Assembly: GCA_963704535.1 (NCBI GenBank)
Contig: OY969916.1
Span: 5,022,001 to 5,086,000 of the forward strand
Direction of reading: 5' to 3'
DNA: 64,000 nt
From: G963704535 sp963704535
GTDB taxonomy: Bacteria > Chloroflexota > Chloroflexia > Chloroflexales > Roseiflexaceae
The notes under the pieces were generated by a model. It was not told where the DNA came from. It made no database searches and saw nothing but the letters and a program-made list of their open reading frames with translations. Positions within the stretch are counted from its first letter, which is position 1. Every line of letters starts with the position of its first letter. The position numbers were made by a program, and so were the translations under genes. Shown here one piece after another: positions 16,738 through 26,711 of this stretch.

Positions 16738-18474
16738 TTATCGCACGACCTGGAAAAGCGTGACCTCGGGCGTCTCGAAGACCGGGCGCAGCAGCGGATC
16801 AGTTGCCGGGTCAAAGCTGCCAGACGCCCGTTCTTCGGCGCCGTAGATGATGTAGGCGATCTGGTAGCGCTCTAGAAGCGCCTGGCGCGACGCCGTCGGA
16901 GTCGCCTGGTCGAAGAAAGCCCGCACGTCGCGCTGTTTCTCGTAGAAACGAACCGTCTGCGCCCAGTGGCTCAGGAAGGCACGATGGCCGGTGAGCGCCG
17001 GGACATACTGGCCTAAATCGAGGCCGCTCAGGACGACGGCGCGCTCGGCACTCCGGCCATCCAGCCATTCCAGCGCCGCGACCTCGTCGTGCGTCAGGTA
17101 GAATGGGTGCTCGGCCCGGCGCAGGTCGATGACGCGCCAGCTCCAGAGGTACAGGTTGGCCGGCAGGGTCGCCGCGATGAACAGGACGACGATCAACCAC
17201 TGACCACTGACTCCCGACCACGGCCCCTTTTGCCGGAGGGGCATGCGCCAACGGCTGGCCCAGTGCCACAGCGCTCGAGTTGCCAGCAGTGCGAGCGGCA
17301 CCTGGTAGGGGTTGAGCATGTGGATCTGAAAATCGGTCGGGATGTAGAGCAGGCCGAAGCCGACGATCGCCCAGGTCCAGAGGAATTGAGCATTGAGAAT
17401 TGAGAATTGAGAACATCCGAGGCCCGCTGATTTTGCCCCCGGACGGAAGCGCGGGTTGATGGTGTAAGCCAGTCGTGTGGCGCCGTAGAGTAGGGTGACG
17501 ATGAATGGGAGGCCCAGCAGGATTGGCAGGTGCAGCAGGTTGGGCGTGAAGACGCCGGCATTGTCGAACTGGGCCAGCACCTCTTTCCAGAGCGGATTCT
17601 GCGTGGTCAGCACCGTAAAATAGCCGGCGGGCGGGAACGAGAGCAGCCCGACCGCCGCCAGCCCCCAGAAGCGGCCCCAGAGCACGCGACGGGCATGCGC
17701 GAACTGGACCAGCACGTAGACGCCCAGGACGCAGTAGATGATCAGCAGGTCGTAGGCGTGCTGGAGGCCCAGCAGCAGCGCGCAGAGGGTCGCGAGGCCG
17801 TAGCGGCGCCAATCGTCGCCGCGACGCTCGGCGGTGAGGAAGAAGCTGAATGTCGCCAGGAGCAGCGCGGCGGCGGCTAGGAAGTGCGGCTGGGCCAGCA
17901 GCGCGAAGAATGTGTTCGGCTCGGCTACGTAGATATCGAGCGGGTAGCGCACGTCGGCGAGCTGGTTCAGATATTTATCGACGACCCAGATCCAGCCAAG
18001 GCCGCCGCCCAATGTGGCGAGCAGGTAGGCGGTCCAGCGCTCGCGCCGCTCAGTGGTGAGCAGGCCGACGAACCACCAGAGCACCACCAGAAACGCCGCC
18101 CCGCCAATGATGCGCATAAGCTGAAACATAGCGGCGGCGCCGGCGCCGGTGAGCACCTGGATACGACCGAGCACCAGCCAGAGCATGTTGAAGAGCGCCG
18201 GGTCGTTCGGCTCGGCGGTCATGCGGTTGGGCACCAGCAGCCCGGAGCGATGATCGCGCATCCAGGACCAGTACTGTGCCACATCGGGCACATCGAAGAG
18301 GATGCCCTGGAAGACGCGGCCGGCGGGCGCGCCGGCGTAGCCGTAGACGTATGGCAGGGCGGTTATCGCCAGCAACGCCAGGATGAAGCCGGCCAGCAGC
18401 AGGCTGGCGCGAAGGGCCGCGCGGGCCGGGCGCTGGACGGTGGAGTTGATGAGCGAGTTGGGGATGCTGGACAT
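16738..18474 (-). CDS. Polytopic membrane protein, GT-C-like
   Basis: This 578-residue protein has roughly ten to twelve membrane helices followed by a soluble C-terminal part (HDEVAALEWLDGRSAERAVV...) like that of large membrane-bound sugar transferases or polymerase-like proteins. An acidic loop after the first helix (DVPDVAQYWSWMRDH) fits a GT-C active-site loop. No exact family is recognised. Two short stretches, GCSQFSILNAQF and GVSGQWLIVV, correspond to heptamer arrays in the DNA (about 17205-17220 and 17385-17415) and look like in-frame insertions into loops. It lies within the surface-glycan gene run. Confidence 0.65.
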   Translation of the reverse strand: MSSIPNSLINSTVQRPARAALRASLLLAGFILALLAITALPYVYGYAGAPAGRVFQGILFDVPDVAQYWSWMRDHRSGLLVPNRMTAEPNDPALFNMLWLVLGRIQVLTGAGAAAMFQLMRIIGGAAFLVVLWWFVGLLTTERRERWTAYLLATLGGGLGWIWVVDKYLNQLADVRYPLDIYVAEPNTFFALLAQPHFLAAAALLLATFSFFLTAERRGDDWRRYGLATLCALLLGLQHAYDLLIIYCVLGVYVLVQFAHARRVLWGRFWGLAAVGLLSFPPAGYFTVLTTQNPLWKEVLAQFDNAGVFTPNLLHLPILLGLPFIVTLLYGATRLAYTINPRFRPGAKSAGLGCSQFSILNAQFLWTWAIVGFGLLYIPTDFQIHMLNPYQVPLALLATRALWHWASRWRMPLRQKGPWSGVSGQWLIVVLFIAATLPANLYLWSWRVIDLRRAEHPFYLTHDEVAALEWLDGRSAERAVVLSGLDLGQYVPALTGHRAFLSHWAQTVRFYEKQRDVRAFFDQATPTASRQALLERYQIAYIIYGAEERASGSFDPATDPLLRPVFETPEVTLFQVVR

Positions 18475-18517
18475 CGATACCTCGGATGGGCCATTTACGA
18501 TTTGATCGTGCGGTCAG

Positions 18518-20083
18518 TCATGCATCGTGTATGAACGAACTTCCTGGTAGATGCGAACTCGTCTGCTCTGTTGTCTGTTTTTGGGTCTTCGGTGCTGGTG
18601 GCCGGAGCAGCAGCGTCAGGAGGACTGCCAGGATCATGGCCAGGGGCAGTAGGCTCAACGGGCCGCGCAGTCCCAGCGCCATCCCCAGGTTGCGGGCGAT
18701 GTCGCCGGTGAGCCAGGCGGGCAGCGTGTAGTCGAGCCAGGGCTGCCGGATGGTATCGGGCGGGAAGCTCTGGTGCGCAAGCGCCTCGGCCCAGGTGAGC
18801 GCGAACGAGAGGACGACCAGCACAAGCGCGGCGGCGCGGCCAACCGAGCCGGCCCAGAGCGGGCGCAGGCCATAGGCGGCGGCCAGCGCCAGGAAGGGCA
18901 GCATTGGCACTATGTAGCGCGGGCCGGCGCCAAAGCCGCCCCACCACATGACCGACGAGGCGTAGAACAGCGTCAGGCCCACCGTCGAGAGCAGGGCGAT
19001 CCACCAGGCCCCGCGACGCTCCTCGGCGCGCCACCACAGCACGAAGCCGGGCAGGGCGAGCAGCAGCCACGGCGCCCGGACGAACAGGCCGCGGAATGTG
19101 CCCAGTGTCAGCCCCCAGATCGCAGCCGGGCGCGGATAGGTGATGCTGAGGAAGCCGGTGTGGTGCTGATCCTGCCAGAGCGCCGAGTGGGCGTAGCCGA
19201 CCGGGATGATCGTGCCGAATGAGCGCAGGTCGTACACGATCATGAGCGCGAGCGGCAGCGCCCCGCCGACGATGAGCACGGCGACCTGGCGAAGGGGCAA
19301 GCGGGTCAGGGCGTAGATGCCCAGCACCGCGATGGCAATCGCCACCGGGTACTCGCTGATCAGGGCGAAGCCGCAGAGCAGGCCGACCAGCAGCGCACGT
19401 GCCCAGCCAATCCCCGGCCGACCGCTGACCGCTGACCGCCGACCACCGACTGTCGTCCGTCGTCCGTCGTCTGTGGGGAGGAGCAGGGCGAAGGCGCCGA
19501 AGAGCAGCACGGCGACGAACTGGTGGCTGTAGAAGTTGCCGGCGTAGGCCGCAGCTGGCGTCGCCAGCCCGTAGCCCAGGGTGACAGCTAGCCGCAGGCC
19601 GCGCGCGAAGCCCAGCGACGCCAGGGTGGTGTAGAGCAGCACGCCCAGGCCGGCGGCCGGCAGCGCGACGGTGAGCAGCGTGAGCAGATACTGGGCCACA
19701 AACTGGCGAACTTTGTCGGCGCGCAGCCCGCTGCCGGCGGGGTTGAGTGTGCCGGCCATCGCCGAGCCGCCGGCCAGCTTTTCGAGCCGGCTGGAAACAA
19801 CCGGGTGGTCGATCAGCGGCAGTGTGGCGATGTAGAGCGGCAGGCCAACGAACGCCGGGCCAGGCGCTTTGTCGGTGTAGGTGTGGCCCTCGAACTCGGC
19901 GTAATCGCCGGTGTTGGCGACGTAGGCGTCAATGCGCGTCGTGCCCTGCTCGGCTAATGCGCGGACCAGGTTGAGGCGTGAGTTTTGGCTCCAATCAGCC
20001 CAGCGGGGAAAGACGTAACTATACGCCAGCAGCAGCGCGAGGAAGATCAGCAGTGCATCACGGCGCGCGGACGGAAGGTTCAT
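18518..20083 (-). CDS. Polytopic membrane protein, GT-C-like (mannosyltransferase-like)
   Basis: This 521-residue protein has about eleven membrane segments. After the first helix comes SQNSRLNLVRALAEQGTTRI and GHTYTDKAPGPAFVGLPLY, a pattern of membrane glycosyltransferases that use lipid-linked sugars (the region 'YTDKAPG' is shared by many chloroflexal homologues). A heptamer-repeat insertion lies in one loop (LPTDDGRRTTVGGRRSAVSG, DNA 19420-19480). Its ATG overlaps the stop of the GT2 gene by four bases (ATGA). A role in surface polysaccharide assembly is inferred from neighbours. Confidence 0.65.
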   Translation of the reverse strand: MNLPSARRDALLIFLALLLAYSYVFPRWADWSQNSRLNLVRALAEQGTTRIDAYVANTGDYAEFEGHTYTDKAPGPAFVGLPLYIATLPLIDHPVVSSRLEKLAGGSAMAGTLNPAGSGLRADKVRQFVAQYLLTLLTVALPAAGLGVLLYTTLASLGFARGLRLAVTLGYGLATPAAAYAGNFYSHQFVAVLLFGAFALLLPTDDGRRTTVGGRRSAVSGRPGIGWARALLVGLLCGFALISEYPVAIAIAVLGIYALTRLPLRQVAVLIVGGALPLALMIVYDLRSFGTIIPVGYAHSALWQDQHHTGFLSITYPRPAAIWGLTLGTFRGLFVRAPWLLLALPGFVLWWRAEERRGAWWIALLSTVGLTLFYASSVMWWGGFGAGPRYIVPMLPFLALAAAYGLRPLWAGSVGRAAALVLVVLSFALTWAEALAHQSFPPDTIRQPWLDYTLPAWLTGDIARNLGMALGLRGPLSLLPLAMILAVLLTLLLRPPAPKTQKQTTEQTSSHLPGSSFIHDA

Positions 20084-21072
20084 ACACGTGTGCCTTTGTA
20101 GCTTTCGTCGATGGTCAGGGCGCGCCGGAGCAGTGCCCAGGTGAGCGGCGGCGCGCCGGCGCCCTGGCGGCGGAATGCGACGCGCGCGATCTTGGCGACG
20201 TTCATCACTACCAGCAGGCAGCGGAGCGCCAGTGCGGCGGCGGCCCCGTAGTGCTTACGGAAGAAGCGCACCCGGCTGCGGTACAGCTCGGCCAGCATCT
20301 GCGGGCGCACCTGCCGGGTACTCCCGCCGCCCAGATGCACAATCACCGCCTCGGCTACGTAGCCGACCGCCCACCCGGCGGCACGAAAGCGGTAGCACCA
20401 GTCGACCTCTTCGGAGTACATGAAGAAGCCTTCGTCGAAGAGCCCAACTTGCCGGATCGCTTCGGGGCGGGCGATGATGCAGGCGCCGACGACATAGTCG
20501 ACGTCGTCGCGCGGGCGCCGGCTGGCCGCCGGACCGGCAGAGGGGTAGGCAGGGCCACGCAGCGCGCGGCCGAGCCCACTGAGGATCATGAACTCCTGCC
20601 CGATGGTCGGGAAGGGCACGTAGGAGGCTTGGAAGCTGCGATCCTCGTTGAGGAGCAGCGCGCCGGCAGCGCCGACGCGCGGGTTTGAGCGCATAAAGCT
20701 AACGAGCGCCTGGAGTGCGCCTGGCTGCACGACGGTGTCGGGGTTGAGCAGCAGGATGTAGTCAAATCGCGAGTTTTGAGTTAAGAGTGCAGAGTTCTGA
20801 GTTAGCTCAGAACTCTGCACTCTTAACTCATAATTCAAAACTTGGCGCAATGCAAGGTTGTTCCCGCCGCCGAAGCCAAGGTTGCGCTGGTTGTCGTCGA
20901 GCTGAACGGCGGGGAATTGCGCGCGCAACATGTCCCGGCTGCCGTCGGTTGAGCCGTTGTCCACCACGTAGACCTGGTAGTCAAGGCCGGCGGCGGTTTC
21001 CACGATCGAGCGCAGGCAGCGTGCCAGTAGGTCACGCCCGTTCCAGTTGACGATCACAATCGCGAGATCCAT
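20080..21072 (-). CDS. Family 2 glycosyltransferase
   Basis: A GT-A fold transferase: IVIVNWNGRDLLARCL at the N terminus, then VVDNGSTDGSRDML (nucleotide-binding Asp) and LLLNPDTV (DXD-like site) and DVDYVVGACIIARPEA, FFMYSEEVDWCYR (acceptor-side catalytic acid region). It resembles rhamnosyl- or galactosyltransferase-type GT2 enzymes. The start at ATG 21072 is chosen for the GGAGGGGGAG upstream; the frame extends to 21111 without a site. A 24-bp-arm hairpin is inserted in frame between the nucleotide-binding and DXD segments (NYELRVQSSELTQNSALL). First gene of the glycan operon. Confidence 0.88.
   Translation of the reverse strand: MDLAIVIVNWNGRDLLARCLRSIVETAAGLDYQVYVVDNGSTDGSRDMLRAQFPAVQLDDNQRNLGFGGGNNLALRQVLNYELRVQSSELTQNSALLTQNSRFDYILLLNPDTVVQPGALQALVSFMRSNPRVGAAGALLLNEDRSFQASYVPFPTIGQEFMILSGLGRALRGPAYPSAGPAASRRPRDDVDYVVGACIIARPEAIRQVGLFDEGFFMYSEEVDWCYRFRAAGWAVGYVAEAVIVHLGGGSTRQVRPQMLAELYRSRVRFFRKHYGAAAALALRCLLVVMNVAKIARVAFRRQGAGAPPLTWALLRRALTIDESYKGTRV
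20778..20829. repeat. In-frame hairpin insertion inside the GT2 gene
   Basis: Two perfect 24-bp arms built from GAGTTNN-type heptamers surround a four-base loop. Translated, it gives the segment around RVQSSELTQNSALLTQNS that separates two conserved catalytic blocks, so the element has entered coding DNA without breaking the frame. Confidence 0.85.
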
Positions 21073-21111
21073 GGAGCGCTCCCCCTCCGGCCACGGACGC
21101 AGCGTTCGCAT

Positions 21112-21424
21112 CCTGATAGGCTGAGTGTAGCAAAGGGCTATGAACAGGGGCTAAACCAGTGGAGGGGAGCGATAACAGTGTGTTCATTGGGGGTGGCACG
21201 CTCACGACCGGCGCTAGAACAGCGGGAGCGAATCCGCGAAGACACGCGAAGATACGCGAAGGAATGTCTTACTGGCCCTCTGGAAAGGGCCGGCCACGGA
21301 GGGCCACTATGGATCGCAGAGGCCGGCCACGGAGGGCCGGCCCTACAGGGTGGGTGGGAGATATTGTGGTGGCCGGCCACGGAGGGCCGGCCCTACAGGG
21401 TGGGTGGGAATATTTGGGGTGGCG
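21112..21424. repeat. Gene-free stretch with GGCCGGCC-type direct repeats
   Basis: Between the GT2 gene and the importer permease there is no supportable gene. The part 21287-21420 holds two near-identical copies of about 40 bp (GGCCGGCCACGGAGGGCCGG, then CCCTACAGGGTGGGTGGGA) and a partial third; a truncated copy lies at 22728-22752. Each contains inverted GGCCGGCC motifs. A short CGAAGACACGCGAAGATACG array precedes them. Confidence 0.75.
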
Positions 21425-22675
21425 CTACTTCTCGTACGGCTTGCCGACCGCTGCGGGCGGGCGGGCACGACCGATGATGCCGGCCAGGACAACGATGGTG
21501 ATAATGTAGGGCAGCATCTGGATGAACTGCGAGGGCAGCGCGAAGTTGAAGCCCTGGATCTTGATCTGTAGCGCGTCGGCGGAGCTGAAGATCAAGGCGC
21601 CGCCCATCGCGCCGATCGGCGTCCACTTGCCGAAGATCATCGCCGCCAGGGCGATAAAGCCGCGGCCGTTGGTCATCAGGTCGTCGAAGTTGAAGGTTGC
21701 CTCGAGCGAGAACCAGGCGCCGGCCAGGCCGGCGATCAGGCCGGAGAAGAAGACGTTGAGGTAGCGCAGCCGGTTGACGTTGATGCCCATTGTGTCGGCG
21801 GCGCGCGGGTGCTCGCCGATGGCGCGTGTGCGCAGGCCCCACGGGGTGCGGAACAGCAGCAGGCTGAGTAACGGCACCATGATCAGCATCATGTAGGTGA
21901 TCGGCTGGTGGTTGAAGAAGATCGGGCCGATCACCGGGATGCTGCGAGAGGAATGGGATCGGCGGCGGCAGGCAGTGAGCTGCCGGTCAGGCCGCTCCCC
22001 TGGAGCTTCAGGAGCACATTGTTGCGAACGAAGCCGGTGACACCGACGGCCAGAATGTTGATCACCGTGCCGCTGATGATCTGGTCGGTCTTGAAGCGGA
22101 TGGAGAGCCAGGCGTGGAGTAGCACGGTGAGGCCGCCAGCCAGCACCGCCGCCAGCACCCCGATCCAGCTATTGCCGATCAGCAGCGCGACGGTGAAGCC
22201 GAAGCAGGCGCCCATCAGCATCAGCCCTTCGATGGCGATATTGATTACGCCGGAGCGCTCGCACAGGATCCCGGCCAGCGCGCCGAGGGCGATCGGGGTG
22301 GCCAGGCGCACGGTGCGGGCCAGCATGTCGACAATGTCGACGCGACTGCCGGCGCTGGCCCAGATCAGAATGATGAAGATCGTGGCGAAGATCAGGGCGC
22401 CCATGTAGTAGGGGACGCTACTTGGCGGCTGGCGAATGATCAGGTACAGCCCGCCGGCGATCAGGAGCACGGCCAGGATGCCGACGGTGATGACGGTCGG
22501 GAGTGGGATATCGACCAGCGGCGGGTCGACGGGCCGGGCGCCCGGCCAGGTCACGCGCAGCGTCGAGAACTTATCGATGCGTGACTCTGGCGCTGACCAG
22601 CAGGAACAACAGCACTGAGACCCCAATGCCGATCAGGCCGACGATCCGGTGACGGTTGAGCCGCACTCTACTCAT
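21425..22675 (-). CDS. BMP-type ABC transporter permease (second subunit), frameshifted
   Basis: A BPD_transp_2 permease of nucleoside/BMP-family importers. Conserved blocks are ARTVRLATPIALGALAGILC, GVINIAIEGLMLMGA (the family signature) and later HPRAADTMGINVNRLRYLN and FIALAAMIFGKWTPIGAMGG. Three frames must be joined: the first 34 residues from ATG 22675 (SRVRLNRHRIVGLIGIGVSV, one helix), the middle from about 22585, and the C terminus from about 21945. The first junction has a surplus base, the second lacks one. Reconstructed length is about 416 residues, normal for the family. It is the last gene of the BMP operon. Confidence 0.85.
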
Positions 22676-22755
22676 GATCAATGCCTCACGTTCGGGGAAT
22701 TGAGAATTGAGAATTGAGAATGACCGACGACGGAGGGCCGGCCCTACAGGTTTTA

Positions 22756-23970
22756 TTATGAGCCGCCCCAGCCGCGCGTAAAGACGACCTGGCCCTCGCC
22801 CCTGCGGCGAATGCGATAGATCCAGCGCACGATCTGGTCGGCGGCGACGAAGATGATCACCAGCGCCTGGATGATGTTGATCAGGTTGATTGAGATCCCG
22901 GTCTGCAACTGCATCAGGCCGGCGCCGTTGCGCAGGGCGCCCCAGAAGAGCGCCGCCGGGATGATGCCGATCGGGTTGCTCTTGGCGAGCAGCGCGATCG
23001 CGATGCTGTCGAAGCCGTAGCCGGCCGAGAACGCGGCCTTGAGATTATGTTCGAGGCCAAGCACCTGGCTGGCGCCGGCCAGCCCCGCGAGCCCGCCGCT
23101 CAGCGCCATAGCCAGAACGAAGTTGCGTGTGATGCTCATACCGGCGTACTGCGCGGCGTCAGGATTTGACCCAACTGTGCGGATCTCAAAGCCGGTCGTG
23201 GTCTTGTTGAGGAGCCACCAGACGACGAAGACCATCACGACCGCGAGGATGAAGCCGGCGTGCAGGCGATAATCGGGGCCGAATAGGTAGGGCAGCTCGG
23301 CCGATGGCGCGATAAAGGGGGTGCGCGGGGCGCTGGCGGTGGGGTCCTTGAACGGCCCTTTGATCAGGTAGTCGGTCAGGCGAATCGAGACGTAGTTGAG
23401 CATGATCGTGGTGATCACCTCGTGGGCGCCGGTCTTGGCGCGCAGAAAGCCGGGGATCGCGCCCCAGAGCGCGCCGCCCAGCGCGCCGGCCAGGATGGCC
23501 AGCGGCAGGTGGATCAGCAGCGGCAGGCCGACCAGGGCGTACCCGGCCACGGCGGCGCACATCGCGCCCATGCCGAGCTGGCCCTCGACGCCGATATTAA
23601 ACAGGCCGCACTTGAAGCCGAGGGCCACTGCCAGCCCGGCGAAGATATATGGCGTCGCTTCGACAAACGTGTTCGCGAGGGCCTTGGGGGTGCCGAGCGC
23701 GCCGGAGAACAGACCGCTGTAGGCCGCAGTCACGCTGGCGCCGGTAGCCATGATGATCAGGGCGCCGATCACGAGCGCGGTGACGATCGCCAGGAGCGGC
23801 ACCAGCAATTCGACCAGCAGGTCGCGCCAGTTGATGCTCCAGCCCGTCGCTCGGGAGCGGTCGGCGAGGGCCTCGGAGTGCGGCGCCGGCGGGTAGTCGG
23901 CCCCGCCGGCGCTGGACGCCGGGTCGGAGGGAACCGTTTTCCGGGGAGCATCTTCGGGTGCGGTAGACAT
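22756..23970 (-). CDS. BMP-type ABC transporter permease (first subunit)
   Basis: This 404-residue BPD_transp_2 permease begins with a 45-residue polar Pro/Ala-rich extension and then eight to ten helices. Family blocks: TPYIFAGLAVALGFKCGLFN, IGVEGQLGMGAM, TGAHEVITTIMLNYVS and ETRTVGSNPDAAQYAG-like (EIRTVGSNPDAAQYAGMSI). With the second permease, the ATPase and the BMP lipoprotein on the same strand it forms an importer that in characterised members takes up nucleosides or purine compounds. The coding frame is intact, in contrast to both flanking transporter genes. Confidence 0.92.
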   Translation of the reverse strand: MSTAPEDAPRKTVPSDPASSAGGADYPPAPHSEALADRSRATGWSINWRDLLVELLVPLLAIVTALVIGALIIMATGASVTAAYSGLFSGALGTPKALANTFVEATPYIFAGLAVALGFKCGLFNIGVEGQLGMGAMCAAVAGYALVGLPLLIHLPLAILAGALGGALWGAIPGFLRAKTGAHEVITTIMLNYVSIRLTDYLIKGPFKDPTASAPRTPFIAPSAELPYLFGPDYRLHAGFILAVVMVFVVWWLLNKTTTGFEIRTVGSNPDAAQYAGMSITRNFVLAMALSGGLAGLAGASQVLGLEHNLKAAFSAGYGFDSIAIALLAKSNPIGIIPAALFWGALRNGAGLMQLQTGISINLINIIQALVIIFVAADQIVRWIYRIRRRGEGQVVFTRGWGGS

Positions 23971-24011
23971 GGAGTTTCTCCACTTAACATTACGATGTGG
24001 ATGAGATATTT

Positions 24012-24041
24012 TAGAGGGGCCGCCCCTCTAACTCCCCTTTT
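24012..24041 (-). repeat. Dispersed 3' GGGG/CCCC hairpin, copy 2
   Basis: On the minus strand GAAAAGGGGAGTTAGAGGGG is followed by CGGCCCCTCT. It lies just 3' of the Uma2 gene stop (24049), so the Uma2 gene is bracketed by this copy and the tandem array at 24.8 kb. Confidence 0.75.
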
Positions 24042-24048
24042 CTCTGGT

Positions 24049-24747
24049 TCAAGCAAGGTCTTCCGGATCGACTCCCAGCGCTCTCAGTTGTTCGGCCAGG
24101 CGCGCGGCGCGTGCCTGCGCCAACTCACGCTCGTGACGTTCCTGAATGGCCTGCTGTTGCGCCTGAGCCACCTGCTCGGCCAGCTCGACATAGGTCGCGA
24201 AACGGCGACCGTCAGGATAAAACAATTGCAGCTCCTCGCCGTCGAACTCAAACCGAACCTGGAGCCGTGGGCTGACCCACCCGCTCATCTCCGGTATCTC
24301 TGATAATTCGTTGTCGGCGCGCAGCCATCCGCTCAATTCGCCGTGATCAGGATCGTAGATGTAATATTCCCCGACCCCATAGCGCTCATAGAAGCGAAAT
24401 TTTCGAATCATCTCTGCGGCGCGATTCCCCGGCGATAGTATTTCAACTACGACCTGCGGCGCAATCCCCGCTTCGAGCCACTGCTTGTAGGAGCCACGGT
24501 CGCCTTTCGGCCGCCCAAACACCACCATGACATCTGGAGCGATGCGAACAGCCGGCAGCCCCTCAACCGGATACCAGAGCAGATCGCCGGCGACAAACAC
24601 GCTCGCATCATCCCTGAATAGCGCGTCGAGCCCGCCTTGAATTGTCATGATCCAGCGGAACTGCCTGGTATTGTCGGCCATCGGCTGCCCATCGCTGTCT
24701 GGATAAACCGTTTCCGGCTTGGCGATAACTTCGGCGGGAACTGCCAT
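24049..24747 (-). CDS. Uma2-family PD-(D/E)XK nuclease-like protein (DUF820)
   Basis: This 232-residue protein has the Uma2 core: IAPDVMVVFGRP (acidic residue), VVVEILSPGNRAAEMIRKF (E...K) and YERYGVGEYYIYDPDHGEL. The C terminus (residues 190-232) is a Gln/Glu/Ala-rich coiled coil. Uma2 genes are abundant in cyanobacteria and Chloroflexota; their biological role is not settled. Here it interrupts the order ATPase-permease-permease of the BMP importer, flanked on both sides by dispersed hairpins, which suggests it was carried in. GAGGTAG precedes the ATG. Confidence 0.88.
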   Translation of the reverse strand: MAVPAEVIAKPETVYPDSDGQPMADNTRQFRWIMTIQGGLDALFRDDASVFVAGDLLWYPVEGLPAVRIAPDVMVVFGRPKGDRGSYKQWLEAGIAPQVVVEILSPGNRAAEMIRKFRFYERYGVGEYYIYDPDHGELSGWLRADNELSEIPEMSGWVSPRLQVRFEFDGEELQLFYPDGRRFATYVELAEQVAQAQQQAIQERHERELAQARAARLAEQLRALGVDPEDLA

Positions 24748-24773
24748 ACTCTACCTCGCCTCCGAGGGCTGTC

Positions 24774-24998
24774 CTTTTCAAATAGTCTCTGAGAAAGAGA
24801 TTCTTGAGGGACGACCCCTCAAACTCCCCTTTTCAAATAGTCTCTGAGAAAGAGATTCTTGAGGGGCGACCCCTCAAACTCCCCTTTTCAAATAGTCTCT
24901 GAGAAAGAGATTCTTGAGGGGCGGCCCCCTCAAACTCCCCTTTTCAAACAGCCTCTGAGAAAGAGGATTCTTGAGGGGCGACCCCTCAAACTCCCCTT

Positions 24999-25008
<10 letters not shown>
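24774..25008 (-). repeat. Tandem array of the 3' GGGG/CCCC hairpin (about 55-bp period, four to five units)
   Basis: The unit contains CAAATAGTCTCTGAGAAAGA, then TTCTTGAGGGG, loop, CCCCTCAAACTCCCC. The CAAATAG motif recurs at 24779, 24834, 24889 and 24945 (CAAACAG), a spacing of 55, 55 and 56 bases. The first unit on the gene strand supplies the TGA stop of the ABC ATPase (24999-25001). Confidence 0.9.
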
Positions 25009-26537
<1,529 letters not shown>

Positions 26538-26587
26538 CGCGCGCCTCCAGGAAATACAGGAGATGAGAGATGAGAGATGAGAGATTG

Positions 26588-26640
26588 TCTGAAAAGGGGG
26601 AGTTTGAGGGGGCAGCCCCCTCAAGATCCCCTTTCCACCA
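26588..26640 (+). repeat. Dispersed GGGG/CCCC hairpin, copy between ATPase and BMP lipoprotein genes
   Basis: TCTGAAAAGGGGGAGTTTGA, then GGGGGC-A-GCCCCC and TCAAGATCCCCTTTCC. Here the element is oriented opposite to the genes. It is flanked by short GAGATGA and GAGATTG heptamer arrays (26563-26586 and 26645-26700). Confidence 0.85.
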
Positions 26641-26711
26641 CTTTTTTGAGATTAGAGATTGGAGATCGGGAAGCTCCCAATCTCCAATCTCCGATCTCTG
26701 ATCGCTTCGTG

